A stretch of 33,167 nt of DNA from Butyrivibrio sp. (GTDB lineage: Bacteria; Bacillota; Clostridia; Lachnospirales; Lachnospiraceae), in NCBI GenBank assembly GCA_017446685.1, contig JAFSQI010000053.1, positions 1 to 33,167 on the forward strand, given 5' to 3'. The notes beneath the pieces were generated by a model that worked only from the letters and a program-made list of their open reading frames with translations, was not told the origin of the DNA and did no database searches. The position numbers and the translations under genes were made by a program. Positions 1 through 5,178 of this stretch are shown piece after piece. Position 1 is the first letter of the stretch. Each line of letters opens with the position of its first letter.

Positions 1-95
1 GGCTATCTTACCACATTTGAGACATGTTCTGTTGTGGTATATTAAGACATTATCAAAAATGACTTATACTTTTTTAATTTTTTTCCAAAAAAATA

Positions 96-124
96 TTGAC
101 AATCAATATGGATACTAGTAGAAT
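96..124 (+). promoter_or_regulatory. Promoter of tRNA-Gly
   Basis: A consensus -35 TTGACA (96-101) is followed after exactly 17 bases by TAGAAT (119-124), 35 bases before the tRNA-Gly. Bases 1-95 upstream hold no gene I can support; they contain a small TACCACA/TGTGGTA inverted repeat near 10-40 and a T-rich tract, possibly the end of an upstream unit. Confidence 0.75.
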
Positions 125-159
125 ACATATTGTTGTCGCGAGAGCGGCTTTACATATAT

Positions 160-232
160 GCGATAGTAGCTTAGTTGGTAAAGCGCCACCTTGCCAAGGT
201 GGAGACCGCGGGTTCGAGCCCCGTCTATCGCT
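160..232 (+). tRNA. tRNA-Gly (anticodon GCC)
   Basis: The sequence folds as a full cloverleaf. The acceptor stem is GCGATAG/CTATCGC. The anticodon stem is CCACC/GGTGG with loop TTGCCAA, giving anticodon GCC. The T arm is GCGGG-TTCGAGC-CCCGT. The discriminator base is T, usual for bacterial tRNA-Gly, and CCA is not encoded. It is a single-gene unit with its own promoter and terminator. The boundaries come from the acceptor pairing. Confidence 0.96.
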
Positions 233-237
233 CTTCC

Positions 238-266
238 AAACCCCAGATGTTTTCTGGGGTTTTTGT
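238..266 (+). terminator. Intrinsic terminator after tRNA-Gly
   Basis: AAACCCCAGA pairs with TCTGGGGTTT over a five-base loop and runs into a T-rich tail, starting six bases after the tRNA 3' end. Confidence 0.85.
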
Positions 267-298
267 TGTTTATGCCTCAAAAAAGTGGTCTTTTTTGA

Positions 299-526
299 TT
301 ATTCAATTGGAATTGTGCGGATTTTCGCTAGATTGTGCACATTATCCGGTATCATCCAAAGCATTCCTTTATCCTATCCATCTGTGCATCTGACTGAACA
401 GCCCTTGCCTAATTTTCCGCTAAATAAGTAATCCTCAATGCACTCAAGATAAGCTTCTGTAGGCATGCTCCACTTTTCATAGACCCAATTTGTGGCAAGG
501 TCCTTTATTTCTGCTTTCTCTTTAAT
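299..526 (-). pseudogene. Remnant of a second GNAT acetyltransferase (N-terminal part)
   Basis: Read on the minus strand, about 35 codons from 526 downward give a peptide with the core IKDLATNWVYEKW followed by SMPTEAYLECIEDYL. From memory this resembles the N-terminal segment of small GNAT proteins annotated near aminoglycoside acetyltransferases (W-x3-KW-x-x-P-x-EAY). No start codon precedes it, since a TGA lies directly upstream. The similarity fades near 425, there is an in-frame TAG at 374-376, and the frame closes at 299. It overlaps the 3' end of the intact GNAT gene by about 20 bases in another frame. The remainder, ending in IRTIPIE, is unrecognised. The family assignment is recollection, not a search. 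Confidence 0.45.
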
Positions 527-1023
527 TCATTTCCGCGAAGCTTTAGCTTTTTTCCTGAATCAGTTACAAGTTCTTCCACCTGACACTCCTTTATATCGTA
601 GTCCCCAGATAACTTGGCCAAAAGCTTGTTACTTCCGATGTTCCTGACATCTGCCTCGTAGAAGAACTGTCTCTTACCATATTTTTCATTGACATAATCC
701 AAAATGAAATTCAGTGCCTCAAAGGCATAGCCCTTACCCCATTCAGATTCAGTGATCCACACTCCAAGTTCCGGGCAGTCCTCTGATAGTCCGTGCATCT
801 CAACACTTCCAACAAATCTTTCCTTATCGTCAATAACAGCAAAAATCAGCGTTTCTTCTTTCTCCATTTCATCCAGAAACTCCTGCAGAACTGCCCTTGC
901 ATTTTCTTCTGTTTCAAAAGGATCAGGCCACTGATATTTGGTTATTTCCTCATTAAAATTCCTGTGATAATCCGCAAGATATTTCATATCAAAGGGAATT
1001 ACCCTTATATTCTTTGTCCCCAT
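505..1023 (-). CDS. GNAT family N-acetyltransferase
   Basis: This is a small cytoplasmic acyltransferase expected to use acetyl-CoA; the substrate is unknown. The acetyl-CoA-binding motif A is visible as ESEWGKGYAFEAL around residues 93-105, with the G-x-G turn of the family, preceded by the beta strand GVWIT. About 172 residues is the normal GNAT length. The ATG at 1023 is chosen because GGAGG lies 7 bases before it. The ATG six bases upstream would sit almost on the ribosome site. It starts 15 bases after the stop of the broken ABC-F gene, so both were probably one transcript under the same attenuated promoter. A resistance role is only a guess from that neighbour. Confidence 0.85.
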   Translation of the reverse strand: MGTKNIRVIPFDMKYLADYHRNFNEEITKYQWPDPFETEENARAVLQEFLDEMEKEETLIFAVIDDKERFVGSVEMHGLSEDCPELGVWITESEWGKGYAFEALNFILDYVNEKYGKRQFFYEADVRNIGSNKLLAKLSGDYDIKECQVEELVTDSGKKLKLRGNELKRKQK

Positions 1024-1038
1024 TCTCATACCTCCATA

Positions 1039-1742
1039 TTATTCTTGCAGCCCCTTCCCTGTAAGGGTATAGGTTTTGGTGCAAACTTCCTCAATGTACT
1101 TTCTGTCGTGAGAAATGCTAATCACTGCCCCAGGAAAAGATGCTATCATCTTCCGGATAATCGGTCCTGACAGGGGAGAAAAGTTTCTCGTAGGCTCATC
1201 CAATATAGGCACATTCGCATCTGACAGGCTCATTTTCAGCAATAGTACCTTTGCTTTCTGTCCGCCTGATAATTCTCTTATAGGATGATCCATTTCATCT
1301 GCAGTATATTTTAATGACCCGAGATATGTTCTAATCTGGGTGCGTATTGATTTGTCCCCTGTGTCATCCAGAAATTCCACCGGTTTAACATCAAGATCAA
1401 GAAGCTCCTCGTAGTTCTGAGGCATGTATTGTGCCTTTATGTCTTTTCTTGAAAGCAGTTCTTCTGCCATCCGCTTAAGGAGCGTTGTCTTACCGACTCC
1501 ATTAGTGCCGACGATACAGAATATCCCAGCACCTCGCCGGCTATTATTCTTTCTCCTTCACACTCCGTATACTCTTCGGCAAGCTCCGGATCATAGATCC
1601 ACTTCATCAGAGTAGATTTACCATTTCCTTCTTCTCCTATTATTACTGCCTTATCACCATCATTTAACACCATACTAAACTTTTCCAATATAATTCGCAG
1701 GTCACCCCGATGTATTATTGTCAAATCCTTAATCTGTAGCAT
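1039..1742 (-). pseudogene. ABC-F ribosomal-protection-type ATPase, broken by an internal deletion
   Basis: Two pieces of a duplicated ABC ATPase lie in different frames. The first (1742 downward) starts MLQIKDLTI and has Walker A GEEGNGKST at residues 36-44, running to GEVLGY. At about 1510-1525 the reading jumps directly to the second cassette, IFCIVGTNGVGKTT, which is in the other frame. That cassette continues with signature LSGGQK, Walker B VPILDEP and the switch His (SISHD) to the stop at 1039. The rest of cassette 1, the linker and the beginning of cassette 2 are gone, so about 235 codons remain against roughly 500 in the family, and the frame is lost at the junction. A good ribosome site (GGAGG) precedes the ATG. 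ABC-F proteins with two cassettes and no membrane part act on the ribosome, and many give resistance to lincosamides, pleuromutilins or macrolides. Confidence 0.88.
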
Positions 1743-1773
1743 ATATCGCCTCCAGTTCCGCTGCTATAACAGC

Positions 1774-1987
1774 AAAAAAAGCCTATTTTGCATACGCAAA
1801 ATAGACTCACACAAATAGACCTACTGTGACAGTTTAGGCTAAAAATGCATGATAATCCAGTTTAAGCGTACACAAAACAGCCGCATAGCAGCCATCATAA
1901 AAATCATCGTGTTCACTCAAGCTAAATTATCTAATAATCATTCCTTCACCTAAACGCCAAGCGCTCTTTCTCTATATTTTTAAAACC
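1774..1987 (-). promoter_or_regulatory. Attenuator leader of the ABC-F gene
   Basis: Between the promoter and the ATG there is a leader of about 245 bases. It ends in a strong intrinsic terminator: GTCTATTTTGC, loop GTAT, GCAAAATAGGC, then seven T (1806 to 1774), only 31 bases before the gene. A second copy of the left arm's core (GGTCTATTTGTG) lies just upstream and could pair instead with the right arm. A CCTA-x-CTG/CAG-TAGG hairpin precedes it. Possible leader peptides are a four-codon ORF MIIR (1941-1927, after AGGTGAAGGA) and a 22-codon ORF (1907-1839). This layout matches ribosome-mediated attenuation known for antibiotic-induced ABC-F and erm genes; the mechanism here is inferred. Confidence 0.7.
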
Positions 1988-1993
1988 TTTTTC

Positions 1994-2022
1994 ATACTAA
2001 CATTGATACTGAACGGTTGCAA
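1994..2022 (-). promoter_or_regulatory. Promoter of the ABC-F/GNAT unit
   Basis: On the minus strand TTGCAA (2022-2017), a 17-base spacer and TAGTAT (1999-1994) preceded by TGT form a sigma-A promoter with an extended -10. Transcription would start near 1987. Confidence 0.65.
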
Positions 2023-2098
2023 TCATTTTTTTCATTGCTTCGGCATCGAATACCTATCACTTTTTAACACCCTCTATATACTCAAATACTCTTTCAAA

Positions 2099-2126
2099 GA
2101 GAGCCACCCATCACAGGCAGCTCTCC
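2099..2126 (-). terminator. Possible terminator hairpin
   Basis: GAGAGCTGCC and GGTGGCTCTC pair over about ten positions, two of them G-T, just after the stop of the remnant at 2143. The following TTTG tail is short, so termination is uncertain. Confidence 0.35.
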
Positions 2127-2142
2127 TATAAAAGTTATGGTT

Positions 2143-2439
2143 TTATTTTCCTTCAGTTATAAGTTTTCCAACCATATCGAACAGCTCGTCAACAGTAAGA
2201 ATTATGGAACTGTTCTCAAAGAGAAGTTTGCCGTTTTCGATGGTCAGATTCTGATTTTTCATGTTGATCTGACTATTGATGAACTCTGTCTTTTCCTGAT
2301 ATTTCTTTCCTCCATATACTGGCTCAATATCCAGTTCCACACCGTGCTCTCTGCTGGTCTCAAGGAAAATATTTCTGCACTGTGCATCAATCCATATTTG
2401 TGGAGTTCTTGAATTTTTTACTGAGAAATAATACGTACC
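2143..2439 (-). pseudogene. C-terminal remnant of an unrecognised protein
   Basis: The minus strand is open from a TAA just above 2439 to the stop at 2143, about 98 codons, with no ATG and no ribosome site at its upstream end. The peptide looks like genuine protein: RTPQIWIDAQCRNIF, then EHGVELDIEPVYGGKKYQ, then a polar helical tail ending VDELFDMVGKLITEGK. A GTG inside (2340) could start a 65-residue product but has no convincing ribosome site. The pattern reminds me of the C-terminal part of MobV-like mobilisation/recombination proteins, but I cannot confirm this. The overlapping plus-strand frame (2137-2412) has no ribosome site and is taken as its shadow. Confidence 0.45.
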
Positions 2440-2600
2440 TTAGGTCAGGTTTTGACTGAATCCAAATAACAAACCATAATCCTATTATATGGATTAAGTT
2501 CAGATACTTGTGAGGACCGCGTGAGAATACAAGGGCCTTTCTAAAATTATTAAGGTCTGTTGCCAGATAAGTACGCTTGGATTATACTAACACTAACAGA

Positions 2601-2649
2601 ACCCGACACGCCTCTCATTATGATGCGGACTACGTCGGGTCATTTTATT
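2601..2649 (+). terminator. Possible terminator
   Basis: A seven-pair stem ACCCGAC/GTCGGGT with a large inner loop containing a second CGC/GCG pairing is followed by a T-rich tail. There is no plus-strand gene upstream that clearly uses it. Confidence 0.4.
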
Positions 2650-2678
2650 ATTTAAATTAGTGTTTCATAGTCTTTTTA

Positions 2679-2707
2679 TTCATTAGACTTTGCTCTGATG
2701 TTATAAT
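2679..2707 (+). promoter_or_regulatory. Promoter of the JAB-domain gene
   Basis: A perfect TATAAT (2702-2707) with TGT directly before it forms an extended -10. The -35 position, TTCATT with a 17-base spacer, is weak, as is common for extended -10 promoters. GGAG at 2731 and the ATG at 2743 follow. Confidence 0.6.
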
Positions 2708-2742
2708 AAAGATACAAATAGCCTTCGATTGGAGCCTATACC

Positions 2743-3369
2743 ATGAATTGCAATGACGATGTTTTATCATCTTTAGAATCAAATAAACGTGATAAGAAGG
2801 TAGCTATTAACGATATCGCTATATCTAAAGTGCCTTTCATAGAATATAAGAGCATTTCAGCAGATCATTATGAAACTCTGCATTATTTGGCTAAAGCTGT
2901 TTTGCAGATTTCTAAGGACGAGAATGATAGCAATGAGATAGCTATTGTTTATGACTTGGACAGTCCTTTTATTGTTGGGAATAGCGACGATTATATAGCA
3001 TGGGCGCGAGGAGATGAAGATTCTGTTGACCCTGCGTCTGATACAGAGACAAACCATATTTTGGTATCAGCCAAAGGCTGTGTCATCGTAGTTTTACATA
3101 ATCATCCCAACCTATCAAAAGTATCACTTGAGGATGTTGCATTTCTTCTAAAATATGCGGCAGTTAAGATGATTGTAGCCGTTACCAATAGAGGTTCTAT
3201 CGGTTATGTAGTAAAATCCGAGAAATATGACAGATTGAAAGCCTTGGAAACACTTAGAACAGCAATTGATATGAATAACTCAGCGAAGAACCTTCAAGAA
3301 AAGCAGGATGCCAGCGATTATTTCATTAAGAACTGCTATCAAGCAGGTCTGCTTTATGACGATAAATAA
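2743..3369 (+). CDS. JAB/JAMM (MPN-fold) domain protein
   Basis: This 208-residue protein carries a recognisable JAMM metal site: H119-N-H121-P, then S128 and D131 (HNHP-x5-S-x2-D), as in RadC-like and deubiquitinase-like MPN proteins. A plausible catalytic glutamate is E65 in NEIAIVYD. The strand and helix pattern around the motif (VIVVLHNHP, then MIVAVTNRG) fits the fold. RadC-like proteins are common on phages and mobile elements; the substrate here is unknown and could be a peptide or isopeptide bond, or none. The first 30 residues are charged and unrecognised. GGAG lies 8 bases before the ATG. It is followed after 20 bases by a small gene on the same transcript. There is no signal peptide. 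Confidence 0.75.
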   Translation: MNCNDDVLSSLESNKRDKKVAINDIAISKVPFIEYKSISADHYETLHYLAKAVLQISKDENDSNEIAIVYDLDSPFIVGNSDDYIAWARGDEDSVDPASDTETNHILVSAKGCVIVVLHNHPNLSKVSLEDVAFLLKYAAVKMIVAVTNRGSIGYVVKSEKYDRLKALETLRTAIDMNNSAKNLQEKQDASDYFIKNCYQAGLLYDDK

Positions 3370-3389
3370 AATAACAGGAGGTACATGCC

Positions 3390-3584
3390 ATGAAAGAATA
3401 TAAATGTATCCTTAGTGAGAAACCTGATGCTCTTGATGGAGCACTTGAATGGATTGATGAAGAGATTGCAAAAGAAAAAGCTCTTCGTAATGATAAGAAT
3501 AGAATTACTCAGAAGTTAAAAGACGAGGTTCGTCCTCTAGTCATTAAGATTGCGCAGTCAAGAGGGATTACACCCATTTCCTAA
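3390..3584 (+). CDS. Small hypothetical protein, partner of the JAB gene
   Basis: This 64-residue, strongly helical and charged protein has a central segment WIDEEIAKEKALRND and no recognised domain. AGGAGG sits 8 bases before the ATG, so translation is well supported. It follows the JAB gene by 20 bases and ends inside a terminator, so the two genes form a closed two-gene unit. Possible roles are a substrate, adaptor or inhibitor of the JAB protein, but nothing in the sequence decides this. Confidence 0.7.
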   Translation: MKEYKCILSEKPDALDGALEWIDEEIAKEKALRNDKNRITQKLKDEVRPLVIKIAQSRGITPIS

Positions 3585-3610
3585 TTCTTTGGAAATGGAG
3601 TGGTCTTTTT
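3574..3610 (+). terminator. Terminator of the JAB cassette
   Basis: CCATTTCC (3574-3581) pairs with GGAAATGG (3591-3598); the stop codon lies in the loop. A TCTTTTT tail follows after a short gap. Confidence 0.6.
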
Positions 3611-3717
3611 GGAAGAAGAGAGCGCCGCTTGTTACGGCTAGAGTATAACAAACTTGGTATATTTCACCTCCGCGAGTGACGGGGTGTATAAAATGTAGAA
3701 TATTGCTCACGTGTAAT

Positions 3718-3746
3718 GGTCTGTCGAAAGGCAGACCACATTTTTT
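3718..3746 (+). terminator. Hairpin terminator just before the toxin-like fragment
   Basis: GGTCTGTC, a GAAA tetraloop and GGCAGACC form an eight-pair stem with one G-T, followed by ACA and six T. It ends 17 bases before the ATG at 3764. A terminator between a short upstream RNA and the toxin gene is the known layout of type III toxin-antitoxin loci. The upstream stretch 3611-3717 contains a CACC/GGTG hairpin (3665-3685) but no convincing tandem-repeat array. Confidence 0.75.
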
Positions 3747-3763
3747 GACACCTAGAAGATTAC

Positions 3764-3937
3764 ATGTTAGTTGTAAAGATTAAAACAGACTTGTTGAAGA
3801 AATTCTGTCAGGATCCACAAATGCTTATGAAAGAAGATAGGCCATGCATCCTTATTCTTAAATTGAACTATAAAGAGAAGACATATATCTTTGCGGTCCC
3901 TATTCGTTCTAATATTCCTGCTGCCCCCCAAAAGTGA
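3764..3937 (+). pseudogene. N-terminal fragment of a probable type III (TenpN/ToxN-like) toxin
   Basis: This 57-codon frame starts MLVVKIKTDLLKKF and contains RPCILILKLNYKEK followed by TYIFAVPIRSNIPAAPQK, then stops at TGA. From memory, TenpN/ToxN endoribonucleases begin the same way: a short helix, an RP followed by a beta strand, then F-A-(I/V)-P-x-RSN. They are about 150-200 residues long, so two thirds are missing. The coding sense ends four bases before the nested inverted repeat at 3941, suggesting that the insertion or a linked deletion truncated the gene. The terminator hairpin directly upstream supports the type III idea. The ribosome site is weak (AGAAG). It could instead be an unrelated small conserved protein. 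Confidence 0.45.
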
Positions 3938-3940
3938 TCG

Positions 3941-4212
3941 TTACAATTCAGTTGTCAGCCAATATATGAGTGTACATAAATGCTTATTTTCGTCTACGCT
4001 GTATGACATTTCACTAAGCTCGAAAAAACCTCGCTAAGTGATCTGCACATCCGTCGTAATTCATATAGATTCAAATACAAGAACAAGCTTCATTTCAACG
4101 TTGTTCAAAGCATTCTGCTTGTTCTTGTATTTTCATCCTATGAATTATCTCCTCGTCAGAGAATTGCACATTTATGTCCACTCATATAATCAGGCTGACG
4201 ACTGAATTGTAA
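3941..4212. repeat. Nested inverted-repeat element (MITE-like)
   Basis: The outer arms are TTACAATTCAGTTGTCAGCC at 3941 and its near-exact complement ending at 4212. Homology continues inward through ATATGAGTG and ACATAAATG to about 3982 and 4169, over 40 bases per arm. Inside is a second inverted repeat (TAATTCATA...CAAATACAAGAACAAGC at about 4058-4087 against 4118-4147) and a third hairpin TCACTAAGC/GCTAAGTGA (4011-4041). No ORF of note lies inside. The structure suggests a non-autonomous mobile element or a large folded RNA. No target-site duplication is obvious. Confidence 0.75.
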
Positions 4213-4221
4213 TCTATATTC

Positions 4222-4257
4222 TATAGTAAGCGTCAAAATGATTTGCCGCTTACTATA
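4222..4257. repeat. Perfect 11-base hairpin between the repeat element and the XRE gene
   Basis: TATAGTAAGCG (4222-4232) pairs perfectly with CGCTTACTATA (4247-4257). It lies 35 bases beyond the stop of the minus-strand XRE gene and could end its transcript, although neither flank has a good T run. Confidence 0.5.
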
Positions 4258-4292
4258 TCTTTGTGCATGATGATTATGGAGCACTGCATATT

Positions 4293-5054
4293 TCAATCCT
4301 GGTTTATTTTATGGAGTCGTCCTTTTATAACATACATAAAAATTGATATAAGTACAGAATAGAACATTGTCAGCACAGTAACTGCCAGGCTTGGTCCCAC
4401 AAGTGACAAATCTCCTATTGTTCCCGCCACCATGACAAAACCTATAAGGCTTGATATTACTCCTGCAAGCAGAATTACTTTAATACCAAAGCCAACAGCA
4501 TATTCGGATTTTTCCGCGAGAAGCTGCAGCTCCTCCGGATTGTAGCTTTTGGGAGCAAATACAAGTCTAAAGCTCCTGAAATAATTGATAAACTGCCCTG
4601 ATGCTCCCAGAACGATAGACTGTATTCCAATGACAGCAACCAGGGATGGGACATCCAGAAACCATATTATCTGTGCCATACCGCCTGAAATAATCGTGAT
4701 CCCATAAATGAACAGGCAAAGCAGCACCGCACCTGTTATTGTCCCAATAGCCGATCCTATGTTCTCTCGCTTTGTTTTTTCATTATCTTTTATCAGCTCT
4801 ACCATATTGTTTTCCGCCTTTCCGTTATAAGCATCTTTGGATAGGCGTTCGCCTGACAAAAGTTCATTAATGTTGATGTCAAGTACCCTGCAGAGCTCCG
4901 GAATAAGAGAAGTATCCGGCATGCCTCTTCCATTTTCCCATTTTGAAACAGCTTTATCACTTACACCTATTTCTTCCGCAAGCTGCTTTTGAGTCAGCCC
5001 CTTTTCCTTACGCACCTCATTTATGAACATTCCTGTTTTCTTTTGGTCAAGCAT
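4293..5054 (-). CDS. XRE-family regulator fused to a MotA-like membrane domain
   Basis: Residues 9-63 form a Cro/C1-type helix-turn-helix (GLTQKQLAEEIGVSDKAVSKW, then NGRGMPD). After a polar linker there are four membrane segments, near 100-120, 134-155, 190-212 and 218-243. The membrane part has the layout of MotA/ExbB stator proteins. FLDVPSLVAVIG matches the first conserved strand-helix, a short cytoplasmic loop FRLVFAPKSYNPEEL follows, and the second block is IGFVMVAGTIGDLSLVGPSLAV with T-x-FYSVLIS. The large cytoplasmic domain of MotA is mostly missing. AGGAG lies 7 bases before the ATG. A membrane-bound regulator that senses ion flow or envelope state is an inference. The similarity to MotA is by eye only. 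Confidence 0.8.
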   Translation of the reverse strand: MLDQKKTGMFINEVRKEKGLTQKQLAEEIGVSDKAVSKWENGRGMPDTSLIPELCRVLDININELLSGERLSKDAYNGKAENNMVELIKDNEKTKRENIGSAIGTITGAVLLCLFIYGITIISGGMAQIIWFLDVPSLVAVIGIQSIVLGASGQFINYFRSFRLVFAPKSYNPEELQLLAEKSEYAVGFGIKVILLAGVISSLIGFVMVAGTIGDLSLVGPSLAVTVLTMFYSVLISIFMYVIKGRLHKINQD

Positions 5055-5102
5055 TTGAATCTCCTATCCAAGATAATAGTTACACGTAAAGCATAAATGA
5101 TC

Positions 5103-5166
5103 ACTCTACTATTGTAACCCTACTTTTAGAAGAATGGCGATTTTTAACTCTACTATTCACTCTACT
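5103..5166 (-). promoter_or_regulatory. Four direct repeats upstream of the XRE-MotA gene (candidate operator)
   Basis: The plus-strand octamer ACTCTACT occurs at 5103, 5147 and 5159, with a one-base variant ACCCTACT at 5117. On the minus strand this reads AGTAGAGT. A weak promoter, GTTACA with a 17-base spacer and TATGCT, falls across the gene-proximal pair. Repressor or self-regulation sites for the adjacent XRE protein are a natural reading. Confidence 0.5.
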
Positions 5167-5178
5167 TTTCGTAGAAAG

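Larger units (their letters stand above)
2440..2742. other. Intergenic region before the JAB cassette
   Basis: No gene is supported here. It holds a short TAATCC/GGATTA inverted repeat near 2479-2498, a long-armed hairpin ACCCGAC (2601-2607)/GTCGGGT (2634-2640) followed by CATTTTATT that may terminate plus-strand transcripts, and the promoter of the next gene. The stretch between carries no other structure I can interpret. Confidence 0.5.

Noticed and set aside
2137-2412. Plus-strand 91-codon frame
   Set aside because: It has no ribosome site and is antisense to the minus-strand remnant, whose residue pattern is much more protein-like.
2568-2580. TAAGTACGCTTGG, partly resembling the nick region of IncQ/MobQ origins of transfer
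   Set aside because: Only about nine of twelve positions agree, no inverted repeat stands at the right place, and no relaxase gene is present.
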